A stretch of DNA of 64,000 bases. Source: Megascapheus bottae. Its lineage: Eukaryota; Chordata; Mammalia; Rodentia; Geomyidae. The stretch lies in assembly GCA_024803745.1 (NCBI GenBank), contig JANJXV010000020.1:22742777-22806776 (forward strand), in the 5' to 3' direction. Positions 45,315 to 56,390 of the stretch are shown in pieces (position 1 is the first letter of the stretch; each line of letters opens with the position of its first letter). The notes under the pieces were generated by a model. The model was not told where the DNA came from, ran no database searches, and saw nothing but the letters and a program-made list of their open reading frames with translations. The translations under genes and the position numbers were made by a program.

Positions 45315-45513
45315 TGTTTGGTTGGTTGGTTTGGTTTTGCCAGTCTGGGGCTTGAACTCAGGGCCTGAGCACTGTCCTTGAGCTTTCTCAAGGACAGTGA
45401 GCCACAGCACCACTTCCGTTTTTTTTTTTCTGTGTATTTCGTACCAAGGAATGGAACCCAAAGCATTGTGCGTGATAGGCAAGCACTCTACCACTAGGCC
45501 AAACTCTCGGCCC
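45315..45513 (-). mobile_element. IDL-Geo-type SINE (antisense)
   Basis: A TTGG-rich tail complement, GCCAGTCTGGGGCTTGAACT to GGCCAAACTCTCGGCCC. AGCTCAT flanks both sides as a short target duplication. Confidence 0.87.
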
Positions 45514-47079
45514 AGCTCATGCTTTCTTATTTCCTGCCTTCATTTCTCACTCCTGGTCTGCAAAGGGGATGAACTTGTCATGCACAGTACTGTACCAGGG
45601 TATCTAAGGCATGTAGTGACATAGAACCAGGTAGGACACGAGAGAAATAAATGTTTATTGAGAAACACATTGTCTTTCACTCCAGTAATCACATCTGTGT
45701 TTTATATGCAGATTTGTTAAGACTCAGCTCCACGTGTCACCCTCAAGGTCACAGCACAGCTCACCACTGTCTGAGACCAGTTGGGAAGCCTCTATTAAGA
45801 AGTTTGCCTCAGGAACGTTGTTCAATAGAACATTCTAGAACGATAGCAATATCTCGCTGCTGCTCTCTCCAGCATGGTAGCTTAGTGATGAGTGCTGTTA
45901 AGCTCCAGGAATGTAGCTACCACAACCCAGGCACTGGAATGTTTACTTTGATTGCATTTTAATTACAATCCTGTGTCACCTAATGATGGAGACATAGCGT
46001 GAGAAAAACAGTGAAGCAATTTCAACACTGCATGAAATCATGGCGTGTGCTCATACAAACTAAGGCAGCTATGATGTCACTAGGTAATGCAATCTCACCC
46101 AACCACCCTCCAACATGCAGACCAGTGACCGAAACATCACTCTGGGATACACACTTTTACCTGTAAAATAACCTCCTGTGGTGGTTTCCAGCCTCAAAAA
46201 CAAACTGTGGATCTTTTCTCCTCAGCTTCTACTGCTGCTGATAGATTAGCAATCAGTTCTAGCTACTGCACGTTGCTATCTCCAAGTCTGATCGTCCTCA
46301 CTTGTGAAACCCAAAGCACAGCACCAATAAGTGACACAAATTCAACGAGTGTACACTCTGAGTTCATGGTAAAGCTTCACTCAGTGTGCTTGTTCAAGCA
46401 GACATGGGACTGAAAATCACTTGTTCTCCTTGGCTGGGCCGAGGAAACATCCAGGTAAGGGCTCGTGTCAAATGGTTTCCTACAGGGTGACCTTCTTCAT
46501 ATTATAGGGAAGAGCAGCCAAAGGATAGGAGCTTTCCCAGGCCCAGGAATTGGCCCCTGGGCCTGGGTCACGGTGTGAATTCCAGCTGCCCCAGAAAAAT
46601 GCAAGTTAGGCAGATTGCCCCACCCCCACACTTTACTGGGAGGCCACTTAAGCTGTTTGCTCAAATCAGGACCCTTCTTTAGAGGTAGATCAGGTTTCTC
46701 GGCAAGGTGATAATTGTTTCTAATGGTCTGCAAACACATTCTCAACAGCTAGCCCCTCCAGCCTCTAGGGACACTTGGCTAGTAGGTCTGGGGACTAGGC
46801 AAACTCAAGCCATCAGAAGCTCCGCAGTTTGAGAGATACTCAAAGAATGGGAAGTATTTAGTGCCAGCCAATGGATTATTACTCCTGCCCAGGCTGAGCA
46901 CAAAATACTTACTTTCCCAAAGAGCAGGTGTCTCCCTGCTGCTGGTCTCAGATTCCTGAAAGGTCTTGGAGTTTAAACCAGGGCCTAGAGAATTTTCAAG
47001 CACAATTGTTCACAAAGTAAATTTTAAGTGGCAGATTGAGCAATATTAGATCTTTTGTGCCTGTCAGGTTCTGAATTCT
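45514..47079. other. Intergenic DNA; possible old repeat
   Basis: CCTAATGATGGAGACATAGC and the following 180 bp (45978-46150) resemble an old mammalian interspersed repeat I cannot name. The rest is unassigned. Confidence 0.4.
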
Positions 47080-47285
47080 TGGGCCTTATGCTTCACAGTG
47101 TGAAATTAAGTGACTTAATTTCTCTGTGCCTCAATTTCCTAATCTATACAGTGCAAGGAACAGTGGTGTCTGCACTGTGGGGCACGTTACAGTGAATACA
47201 TAGAAAGAAAGCACTTAGCAAGTTATGTGGGGCATTAACAAGTACACAATAAGTAGCAGCTACTATTATTTTAATACTCTTAATG
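47080..47285 (+). mobile_element. MIR SINE
   Basis: TTAATTTCTCTGTGCCTCAA, TTTCCTAATCTATACAGTGC, AAAGCACTTAGCAAG and CACAATAAGTAGCAGCTACT follow the MIR core and 3' consensus order. Confidence 0.8.
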
Positions 47286-47385
47286 CATGCAGGTACTGAT
47301 GTAGTTAATAGTACATAAGCATTACTCTTAATAGTAGCTTTTTCTTTCCATGTATTTTCTCATGTTATTTCTTTTATTGTTATGT

Positions 47386-47640
47386 GTCGGGGAGCAGTAC
47401 TGGGGAATGAATTCAGGACTTTGAGTTCTTGTTCAGCATTTTTTTGCGTAAGGCTGACATTCTACCATTTCAACCACACCTCCACTTCCAGTTATTTTGT
47501 TTGTTTGTTTGTGTTTCTGACTAAGTGGAGATGAAAGTCTTATGAGCGTTTCTGTCCAGGCTGGCTTTGAACCATGACCCTCAGCTCTCAGTCTCCTGAG
47601 TAGCTAGGGTTACAGGCATGAGCCACCAGTACCTGCCTCT
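47386..47640 (-). mobile_element. B1-headed dimeric SINE (antisense), old copy
   Basis: GGGGAATGAATTCAGGACTT, GGCTGGCTTTGAACCATGAC and TAGCTAGGGTTACAGGCATG. It contains a TTTG repeat in the middle. Confidence 0.8.
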
Positions 47641-47964
47641 TGCTTGATAGAAATCACACACAGCATAACGAAGTCCAGAATTTCAGAAGGGGGATCCCCA
47701 TTCTGAGAAATTATCAGCTGGGGCTACACATGCCTCAGGAAGGCTCAGTGGAGGAAAAATAATGAGTGTTTGACAGAGCTAATGCAGAAAACAGCAGGAG
47801 ATTAAACAGTATGTAAACAGAGTGGACAGGAAAAGATGGGGCAGGCAAATTTGGTTCCCTTAAATAGAAACCATTAGGAAAAACACTCTGCAACATAGCA
47901 TTCTCTTTTTCAACTTTAAAAAAAAATGTATTATTTATTTATTTATTTAGATTTTTTTTAGACG

Positions 47965-49308
47965 TTTACTGAATTGTTTTTTATATATTTTTATTGTAAT
48001 TAATAGAAGGGTTACATTATATACACCAGATAGAATTCACCCACATTGATACCCTTTCTCATGTCTTGGGGGTCTCCCCCGACCCCCACCCCTCATCTTG
48101 TTTTTCTCCCTTCCCTATCTGACTTCAAATAACCAAATATGCATATGTACAATATATCACGTAACCAGGTGAAATACTGTAACAGTATGAGATAACTAAG
48201 GGAGAGCAAAAGAGAGGAGAGATAACATAGTACATTAAGGACAACAATCACTCATTATATGGCTTTTCTTTCTATATCCTGGGGGTCCTTTCATTTAGCT
48301 TCATTCTATATGGCCTTATGTATCTAGGTTTTGTTCTATTATAAATATCTGCTAGGAGAGCCCAAGGTTTCTACTGATTATGACAAATGAGGGAAACCAT
48401 TGAGCCTATGTTCGTTTGAGTCTAGCTTACTTCACTTAATAGCATTTTTTCTAAGTCTTTCCATTTCCTTACAAATGGGGCAATGTTGTTCTTTCTGATA
48501 GCAGCATAGAATTCCATTGTGTATAAATACCACATCTTGAGGATCCACTCATCAACTGAGGAGCATCTGGGTTAGTTCCATATCTTTGCTATGGTAAATA
48601 GTGCTGCAATGAACATTGTTGTGCTAGAAGATTTAGTATGTCCTTGTTTCTGGACAATTGGGTAAATGCCAAGTAGTGGAATTGCTGGGTCATAGGGGAG
48701 CTCTATGTTTAGTCTTTTGAGGAACTGCCATACTGCTTTTCATAGTGGTTGAACGAATTTGCACTCCCACCAACAGTGTGGTAGTGATCCCTCCTGGCCA
48801 CATCCCCTCCAGCATCTGTTGTTATTAGATTTTTTTGATCCTGGCCATTCTAACTGGAGTGAGGTGGAATCTTAGAGTTGTTTTGATTTGCATTTCTTTT
48901 ATGACCAGAGATGTTGAGCATTTCTTCATATGTCTATAGGCCATTCTTATTTCTTCTTCAGAGAAGAGTCTCTTTAAGTCTTTGGCTCATCTTTTAATGG
49001 GACGGTTGTTTCTTTGGAGATTAGTTTTGGAGTGATTCATTTTTTTTAGTTGTTGATATATTTTAGATATGAGGCCTTTGTCTGTTGTATGGTTGGTGAA
49101 GATCTTCTCCCACTCTGTAGGCTTCCTAATTAGTTTACTAGCTATGTCCTTTGCCATACAGAAGCTCTGAAGTTTAATGCAGTCCCACTTATCCAGACTT
49201 TCTCTGATTTGTTGTGTTTCTTGGTCCTTATTAAGAAAGTTCCGACCTGTGCCAAGGAGACCTAGTGTACCTCCTGTTCCTTCTTGTAAAGTTTTCAGAG
49301 TATATTTA
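47965..49308 (-). mobile_element. 5'-truncated LINE-1, 3' end of ORF2 plus 3' UTR (antisense)
   Basis: About 1.34 kb. On the + strand it runs from a T-rich start with GAAGGGTTACATTATATAC (L1 3' tip) through GAATTCCATTGTGTATAAAT, GTGCTGCAATGAACATTGTT, GCACTCCCACCAACAGTGTG and CCATTCTAACTGGAGTGAGG to TTCTCCCACTCTGTAGGCTT: the complement of the L1 region covering the ORF2 C terminus and 3' UTR. It is the longest and best-preserved L1 here. The missing 5' part is typical of target-primed insertion. It is not capable of movement. Confidence 0.88.
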
Positions 49309-49507
49309 GATTTTTTTTTTACCAGTCCTGGGGCTTGAACTCAGGGCCTGGGCACTATCCTTGGACACTTTTTGCTCAAGGCTAGTGCTCTGCCACTTGA
49401 GCCACAGCACCACTTCTGGCTTCTTCTGAGTATGTGGTACGGAGGAATTGAACCCAGGGCTTTGTGCATGCTAGGCAAGTACTCTACCACTAGGTTACAC
49501 CCCCGGC
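49309..49507 (-). mobile_element. IDL-Geo-type SINE (antisense) abutting L1
   Basis: A T-run, ACCAGTCCTGGGGCTTGAAC, GAGCCACAGCACCACTTCTG, then GGTTACACCCCCGGCATG. It sits exactly at the 5' end of the L1. Confidence 0.86.
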
Positions 49508-49756
49508 ATGCGTTCTGTCTTTTTTCAAAAACCATTATGATATTCACAAAATCTCAGTACTCTAAAATCAGTATTTGTTAAGAGACTAGGAAATCATTAA
49601 AGCTTAGAAAGCACGGAGACTTACATCAGTTGTTTTGAGTCTTCAGTGCTGTATGTTGTCACAGAGAAGGTGACATACCAGGAAGTTCTATGTGGAAGGA
49701 TGTGTACAAATAGCTGGAAAGCATCTCCAGCATGAGAACTGGATAGATGTTAACTC
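49508..49756. other. Intergenic DNA, unassigned
   Basis: Short single-copy-looking gap. Confidence 0.45.
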
Positions 49757-49773
49757 AGAAACAGGAAACTTGG

Positions 49774-49967
49774 GGGGCCGGGAGTTTGGCCTAGTGGTTA
49801 AAGTGCTTGCCTAGCATGCACGAAGACCTGGGTTCGATTCTTCGGTACCACATATACAGAAAAAAACCGGAAGTGGTGCTGAGGCTCAAGTGGTAGAGCT
49901 CTAGCCTTGAGAAAGTCCAAGGACAGTGCTCAGACCCTGAGCTCAAGCCCAGGACTGGCAAAAAAAA
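49774..49967 (+). mobile_element. Young IDL-Geo SINE with perfect 17-bp target duplication
   Basis: Reference-quality copy. GGCCGGGAGTTTGGCCTAG starts the left monomer, TGGGTTCGATTCTTCGG holds its B box, CCGGAAGTGGTGCTGAGGCT starts the right monomer and CAGGACTGGC ends it. AGAAACAGGAAACTTGG occurs perfectly at 49757-49773 and 49968-49984. Confidence 0.94.
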
Positions 49968-50207
49968 AGAAACAGGAAACTTGGATATGAACAGCAACAA
50001 TAAATTTTGTTGACTTCTTCATAGGCCTTACAATAGCTAAGCACTACTTTTAATCTTTTCTTTTACATTTAGGTATAACTTACATTCCTGAAGTGTACCA
50101 ATCTTAAGTGGAAATTCTTATGTAAATAATTCTAAAAAACTGCATATACTGGTGTAGCCCAACTACCATCTCTCAAGATATGGAGCATTTTCAAAATATA
50201 AAACTGC

Positions 50208-50574
50208 AAGCCAAGCACCAGTGACTCATGCCTGTAATCCTAGCTACTCAGGAGGCTGACAACTGAAGAGTATGGTCTGAAGCTAGCCCTGGGGCTCTGC
50301 AACAAACTTCGCCCTCTTCCCCCCGAAACCCCCCCCCCCAGCCCCTACCCAGAAGTGGAGTGGTAGAGCTGTGGTTCAAGAGGTAGAATGTGGGCCGGGA
50401 GTTTGGCCTAGTGGTTAAAGTGCTTGCCTAGCGTCCATGAAGGCCCGGGTTCGATTCCTCAGTACCACATTCATAGAAAAAAGCCGGAAGTGGTGCTGAG
50501 GCTCAAGTGGTAGAGCTCTAGCCTTGAGAAAGTCCAAGGACAGTGCTCAGGCCCTGAGCTCAAGCCCAGGACTG

Positions 50575-50609
<35 letters not shown>

Positions 50610-50663
50610 TAGAATGCTAGCCTTGTGCAAAAAAAGGGCCCAGGCCCTAAATTCAAGCCCCAG

Positions 50664-50667
<4 letters not shown>
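50208..50667 (+). mobile_element. B1-headed dimeric SINE split by IDL-Geo
   Basis: The outer element occupies 50208-50390 and 50617-50667: CATGCCTGTAATCCTAGCTA in the head, CCAGGCCCTAAATTCAAGCC at the end. A C-rich insert (50318-50348) lies at the monomer junction. The inner IDL-Geo interrupts the right monomer. Confidence 0.87.
50391..50603 (+). mobile_element. IDL-Geo SINE nested in a B1-headed SINE
   Basis: Full-length copy with a long A-tail (about 28 A). AAGAGGTAGAATG at 50378-50390 and 50604-50616 is a perfect 13-bp target duplication made from the outer SINE. Confidence 0.94.

Positions 50668-50719
<52 letters not shown>
50667..50719. repeat. (TG)26 microsatellite at a SINE 3' end
   Basis: TG run directly after CCCCAGACA, in the tail position of the outer SINE. 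Confidence 0.95.
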
Positions 50720-50721
<2 letters not shown>

Positions 50722-51285
50722 GTCCAAATAGTTCCCTCTTCCCCTTCCTAATTAATCCTCCCTCTTCCTGTTTCTTTTCTGTCCTCCTGCCCTTGCAAAC
50801 ACCGGTGTGATTTCCAGTTTTGTCCATTCCAGAACTTACACCAACAGATTCACATGTACATACTCTCCTCTCTGGCTTCTTTCACTCTGCATCATATCTT
50901 GAAATTCTACTGGATCACATGCATAAGTAATTTATTCCTTTTATTGAGTGACTGTGTTTGTTAGTTACTTGTGCATAGCTGTGACCAAAATATGTGACAA
51001 AGACAATTTACAATTTACAATTATTTGTTTTAGTCCACAGCTTCTGTTCAGAGTCTCTGGCTCTGTTGACCCTAGGTCCATGGTGAGACAGACCATCATG
51101 GCAACCAGGGCATGGGCAGGAAGATGCCCACCATCAGGGCATGGGCAGAAAGAGGTCTACCGCATGATAGACAGGAAGCAGAGAAAGAGGTTGGAAGGGG
51201 CTGGGGACACAGCAACCTTCCCTAGTGACCAGCTGCCTTTGGCTACATCCCACTTCTTTTCTTGTTGTTTTTTTTCCTTCTTTCT
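50720..51285. other. Intergenic DNA, unassigned
   Basis: An open frame of about 160 codons (50948-51436) crosses this region but ends inside an antisense SINE. AAGAAAGAGG/CATGGGCAG motifs repeat locally. I do not regard it as a gene. Confidence 0.5.
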
Positions 51286-51496
51286 TTTTTTTTTTTTTGG
51301 AGGGGCCAGTCCTGGGTCTTTAACTCAGGGCCTGGACACTGTCTCTGAGCCTTTCTGTACTCAAGGTTTGCACTCTACCACTTTAGCCACAGGGCCACTT
51401 CTGGCTTTTTCTATTTATGTGGTCCTGAAGAATTGAACCTAGTGCTTCATGCATGCTAGGCAAGTACTCTACCACTAAGCTACAATCCCAGCCATA
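51286..51496 (-). mobile_element. IDL-Geo-type SINE (antisense)
   Basis: GCCAGTCCTGGGTCTTTAAC, TTTAGCCACAGGGCCACTTC and CACTAAGCTACAATCCCAGC. Confidence 0.86.
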
Positions 51497-51618
51497 GGTC
51501 CCACTTCTAAAAGTTTTTAGAACCTTCCAAAATAGTTCTTTCAGCTTGGAAAGAGACATTTCGTATGCAAACCATAACTTTAATAATCTATTACATTGAC
51601 CTAATAGTTTGTATTTTT

Positions 51619-51819
51619 TTGTGTGTGAGTCATGGAACTTGAACTCAGCTCAAGGCTACCGCCCTACCTCTGAGCCACAGCCCCACTTCCCATTTTCTAG
51701 TGATTAATTGGAGATAAGAGTCTCACATTCTTTAGTGCCCAGTCTGGCTTTGAACATCAATCCTCAGATCTCAGCCTCCTGAGAAGCTAGGATTACAGGA
51801 GTGAGCCACCGCGCCTGGC
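51619..51819 (-). mobile_element. B1-headed SINE (antisense) with clear target duplication
   Basis: GTCATGGAACTTGAACTCAG, GAGCCACAGCCCCACTTCCC and GAGTGAGCCACCGCGCCTGG. AATAGTTTGTATTTTT flanks it at 51603-51618 and 51820-51835. Confidence 0.91.
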
Positions 51820-51910
51820 AATAGTTTGTATTTTTATTTTAATGTACACCAGACTGTTTCCAGTTTTTTGGCTATTATGAATAAAGACCAAAAAAATAAA
51901 GTCCAAGGAT

Positions 51911-52116
51911 GCATGCTGGGGGTGTAACCTAGTGGTAGAGTGCTTGCCTAGCATGCATGAAGCCCTGGGTTCGATTCCTCCATACCACATACACAGAAAA
52001 GGCCAAAAGTGGTGCTGTGGCTCAAGTAGCAGAGCACTAGCTTTGAGCAAAACGTTTCCAAGGACAGTGCCCAGGCCCTGAGTCAAGCCCCAGGACTGGC
52101 AAAAAAAAAAAAAAAA
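51911..52116 (+). mobile_element. IDL-Geo-type SINE
   Basis: GCTGGGGGTGTAACCTAGTGG to CCCCAGGACTGGC. AAAGTCCAA appears before it and after its A-tail. The right half has GAGCAAAACGTTTCCAAGGA in place of GAGAAAGTCCAAGGA. Confidence 0.88.
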
Positions 52117-52119
52117 AGT

Positions 52120-53763
52120 CCAAATCTTTTTTGAGGTCATATATTTTCTCTCTCTGAGGTAACTATTTAAGAGTACAATTGTGAATTAATGTAGACTGTT
52201 CTATTTTGTTCTGTTACTCAGGATCTCATAATCTGCTGCTGCTAGAATGAAATGAAACAAACAAACAAAAAAACACCCACAGGGGAAAAATAAAAACAGA
52301 GGCAAAGAAAAGCCAACATTTACAAAGAAAAGATTCCTAGACCACTGTACAGGAGGTCTCAACTTAGCTCAGACTCTCAAAATCAGCTTTGTCTTGTGCA
52401 AGTTGGTTGTTTAAGCCCCCAGTTTCCTACCCTGTACAAGAAAAACTGATGCCAAAGAGATGGGAAGGAATGAAAATTGTCTAGTAGATGCTCCAAGAAT
52501 GAAATGGCTCCATCATTGGACTTCTTGCTCTAAACTTAAGGTGAGGAAATACTGTGCTGAGGAGCAGTGAGTACATGACAAGATCCATGAGGGTTTCATA
52601 CAAGATCCCTGAGGGTTAGTATCATGGGCATGGCTAGGAAAGAATGAACAAAATCACTATTCCGCATCCAGAAAGTTGACTGCTTCATTTCCAGCTCCTG
52701 ATATTAAAGTAAATTCCCTGTGGTTTGCACCTGTTCTTTCCTTCATAATCCACAGGACAGGAAATCCCAGTCCAGATTTCACAAGTAGGCATCCTTTAAG
52801 CACCCAGGAGGGAAGATGAACTGGGATTCAAGTAGAGTCAAAATATGCTATGTGAATGGGCAGAGGAGGGCACCTAACAGTGCTTATAAAGGAAGGCTTG
52901 GGGTGGGACTTCAGCCCTGGATCTCAGCTGGGAGCAGCCATTGTGTGAGATCCCCCCATAAGACAGTGAGCCACCATCTATGTTGCTCCATAAGTCCTCC
53001 TGTCCTGAGAACAGCTAGAGTGCCAGGCATTCACTTTGTGTCTCTACAAGTGCCCCGTACACAGTATAGGGTCCACTGAACACAGAAGGAAGGAAGGAAG
53101 GAACTGTTCTTGTGACTTGCAGCTGGGAGAAAAGAGGCAGAGGCCACATTTTTAGGCCAGTGCAGGAAGCCTACATTGCCCAGATGACCTAATGCTAGAG
53201 TCATTATTTCCAGTGTTAGATTTCCCTGTTTCCAATTCTAATATGAGACTCATCATTCTAAGAACTCTTCCAATAGGTCCTTTCCCTTTGTATCTAGGCA
53301 GAACCATTTTTCCCCTGTGTCTCTGCCTCTGGTAAGATTTTTTTTAAACATTTTCAGGATAGCAAATACCTGGCTCAAAGCAAAATTTCAAAGAAGGGGA
53401 GAAAAAGAGGAGCTGTGTGAGTATAATGATTTGTACAAATTTGTCACCACCAGGTCAGAGGAGTATCTGTGACTCTGGTTACAGTAATTTTGCTTGGATC
53501 TATTAGCTCTTATTTTGTCAAAATGACTTACTACTGTTTTGATTCTTTGCTCACAAAAGCATGTCTTTGGGGGACTGAAGGGGGCAGAGAAGGGTTGGCA
53601 GCCTGAGAAGTGTAGCTGCAGGAGGAAGCAGGGACTCTGGAGGTAAGGCCTGCACAGAGCTAGGTAGAGCTCCATCATGAATGCCGTAAAGTGCCCCTAG
53701 GGCAGCAACAAAGAGCAATGCAGCTTTACTTGCTTTCATTTCATTTCAAAAAATAAAAATGAA
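52120..53763. other. Intergenic DNA, unassigned
   Basis: No transposon recognised apart from a possible MIR-like scrap near 53010-53075 and a GGAA run at 53085. Confidence 0.45.
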
Positions 53764-53995
53764 GCCAGGTTCTGGTGGCTCATGCCTGTAATCCTAGTTA
53801 CTCAAGAGGCTGCAATCTCAGGATGGTGGCTCAAAGCAAGCTCAGGTAGGAAAGTCCTTGAGACTCTTATCCCCAATGAATTATTCAGAAAAAGCCAGAA
53901 GTAGCACTATGTCTCAAGTTGTAGAGCACTAGTCTTGAGCGGAGAAAGAACAGAGCCCAGGCTGAGTTCAAGACCTAAGACTGGCAAAAAATAAG
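53764..53995 (+). mobile_element. B1-headed dimeric SINE
   Basis: CATGCCTGTAATCCTAGTTA, TATCCCCAATGAATTATTCA and AGAAGTAGCACTATGTCTCA to AAGACTGGCAAAAAATAAG. Confidence 0.85.
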
Positions 53996-54000
53996 AATGA

Positions 54001-54228
54001 AGCAGGTGATGAGGTTCCCACCCAGCAAACTAAGATCTGAGAATCATAGTTGGAAGCCAGTCCAGGCAGAATAGTCTGTGACACTCTTACTCCCAACTAA
54101 TCAATAAAACACCAGAAGTGGCGGTGTGGCTCAAGTGACAGAGTACTAGCCTTGAGAGAAGAAAAACAAAAACCAAAAACAAAATGAGCAAGGCTCCTAG
54201 TGCAAACTCCAGTACTGGCACATAGACA
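54001..54228 (+). mobile_element. B1-headed dimeric SINE, head diverged
   Basis: CTAAGATCTGAGAATCATAG, ACACCAGAAGTGGCGGTGTG and CTCCAGTACTGGCACATAG. It lies immediately after another copy. Confidence 0.78.
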
Positions 54229-54529
54229 AAGGACTTGCAGGATCTCGATGAGCAACTACTTTTTGGTCTCGTCCAGTTTTCTCCCTCACAGTCCTTATTT
54301 CCAATTTCCCAAACAAATGGAATAACATGTGTGCATGTGTGCACACGCACACACACACACCCCACACAGAGTCATTTCTTATCAGGATCCAGGTATTTAC
54401 ATCTCTGCATATCCCATCCCTGAACAGGTCAAATGGTCTCTTGGCAGGCAATAGAGCTCTAGTTGGATGGAGTGTGGATACTAAGTGATGCATGTGTAGG
54501 GTGAAATTCTGACCTCATGAACTAATGAG

Positions 54530-54682
54530 TATAGGTAAATGCTTAATCTCACTTGCCCTGTGTATAAATCGGGACCACAGCTTCCCTGGAGGATTCTGTG
54601 TACACTAAATTAAGGATTATATATTTAGTATAAAGCTGAAATGTAATAGATACTTCCAATAAATATTTGGTATTAAAAAGGT
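54530..54682 (+). mobile_element. MIR-like SINE
   Basis: GCTTAATCTCACTTGCCCTG, CTAAATTAAGGATTATATA and TGTAATAGATACTTCCAATAA follow MIR 3' order. Confidence 0.6.
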
Positions 54683-54689
54683 ATACAGT

Positions 54690-54922
54690 AGTTGGGCGCA
54701 GTGGCTCACGCCTGTAATCCTAGCGACTCAGAAGACCGAGATCTGAGAATCAAGGTTCAAAGCCAGCCCGGGCACAAAAGGACCTGAGAGTCTCATCTCC
54801 AGTTAACCTCTAGAAACCGGCAAGTGGGCTTGCTCAAGGGTAAGGCAGTAGCCTTGAGCTGAAGAGCTCAGGGACAGTGCCCAGGCTGAGTTCAAGCCCC
54901 ATGACCCACCAAAAAAAAAAAA
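54690..54922 (+). mobile_element. B1-headed dimeric SINE with target duplication
   Basis: TTGGGCGCAGTGGCTCACGC, CTGTAATCCTAGCGACTCAG and GCTGAGTTCAAGCCCCATGA. GTATACAGT occurs before the head and after the A-tail. Confidence 0.9.
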
Positions 54923-54925
54923 AAA

Positions 54926-55771
54926 GTATACAGTGATACAGTGATCAGTGATTGCTTGAGTAAACTGTGAAATGAATTTAAGGGAGTATTTGATATAGAC
55001 AGAAGAAAGAATCCACGGACTAGGCGTGTGTATGTGTATCTGTTTTGTTCACCTGGCATAATGACTGGTATACAGTTCGTGTTTGATTATTGCTACATTT
55101 CTATAATGAATTATTCCATACGGAAGGCATCACATGGCAAACTAAAAAGTCCTGTCATGGCTCTATTTTACTGAAGTCATACTTAGTAAGTGCAGGCCTT
55201 ATAGCATCCTTGAGAAGATGAAGAGGGCAGACTGCCTTCCCAGGAAGCTGTCGGACAGCAGGTGTTAGGTGTGAGTGGTGGAGTAGGTGGACTGAGGCTT
55301 GGCAGGACCAGGCAGCATCATGGTGTGGCCTGAGCAGAAGGACAGAGGAGGACCTCAAAATAAGTCAGGCTTTTGTAGTCAGGCCATGTGCCTGGCACGG
55401 GGGAAGCGCCCTGGGAATCAACCTGGTCATGGTAGCTGGGGACAAGATGCCTGAGCTGGAAGGAAGCCCCCTCTCATCCCAGAAAAGCAGTGGCCAGCGG
55501 AGACCAACCTGGGCTGGATTCCCATCCTTCTGAGGGTCTGCAGAGACAGGCTTCCTCAGTGCCCTCTGTGGCATGGCAGAATACTCCCCTATCCCTTTCC
55601 CTGCCTGCAACTGGGAGACTAAGGCTCCCCCTTTGAAGATAGAGAACATTTTCCCCATGAAACACAGAGGACTGTTACCTGAGACCCAAGGCCTAGAAGC
55701 TTTTTGCAAGGAATAGAGTTGAGATGTTCTAGGAATTGCTTAAGTGAATATTAAATAATCAACCTTCATTA
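54926..55771. other. Intergenic DNA, unassigned
   Basis: No repeat family recognised; overlapping open frames on both strands look fortuitous. Confidence 0.45.
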
Positions 55772-55792
55772 CCTAATTTCAGGTGTGTTTTT

Positions 55793-55995
55793 TCTATTTT
55801 TTATTTTTTGTCAGTCCTGGGGCTTGGACTCAGGGCCTGAGTACTGTCCTTGGGCTTTCTCAAGGGTTAGTGCTCTACCACTTGAGCCACAACACCACTT
55901 CCAGCTTTTTCTATGTATGTGATAGCAAGGAATCAAACCCAGGTCTTTGTGCATGCTAGGCAAGCACTCTACCAACAGGCCAAACTCCCAGGCCC
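55793..55995 (-). mobile_element. IDL-Geo-type SINE (antisense)
   Basis: GTCAGTCCTGGGGCTTGGAC to GGCCAAACTCCCAGGCCC. CTAATTTCAG lies before the tail (about 55773) and directly after the element. Confidence 0.9.
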
Positions 55996-56212
55996 CTAAT
56001 TTCAGCTTTAATTGCCATCTTTTTGACATGTCATTAAAGGTTCCCATTGTGTTCTATTTTACTTATCTATTTCTGTTCCCTAACACCCCTCTTGTTGGGA
56101 GATTTTTATCCATTTATTCATTTAACAACTATGGATGGAGTGTCAACATAGTAGAGATACAAGACAGAATCCCAGCTCTCTAGCTTGGTAATAGTTATTA
56201 AAAAGTTAAATG

Positions 56213-56388
56213 TGACTGGGCCTAGTGGTAAAGTGCTTGCCTAGCATGCATGAAGACCTGGGCTCGATTCCTTGATACCACATACATAGAAAAAGCCAGA
56301 AGTGGTGCTGTGGCTCAAGTGGTAGAGCTCCAGCTCTAGCTTTGAGAAAGCCCTGAGTTTGAGCCCCAGGACTGGCAAAGAAAAAAAA
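56213..56388 (+). mobile_element. IDL-Geo-type SINE, right half shortened
   Basis: GGGCCTAGTGGTAAAGTGCT to CCCCAGGACTGGCAAAG. GAGCTCCAGCTCTAGCTTTG shows a small duplication, and the GGACAGTGCTCAGG block is missing. Confidence 0.86.
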
Positions 56389-56390
56389 TG

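Noticed and set aside
47965..49308. Possible intact LINE-1 coding region
   Set aside because: It covers only the ORF2 end and 3' UTR, in antisense orientation, and has no long open frame.
50948..51436. 162-codon open frame
   Set aside because: It ends inside an antisense SINE, has no splice or promoter context and no family resemblance.
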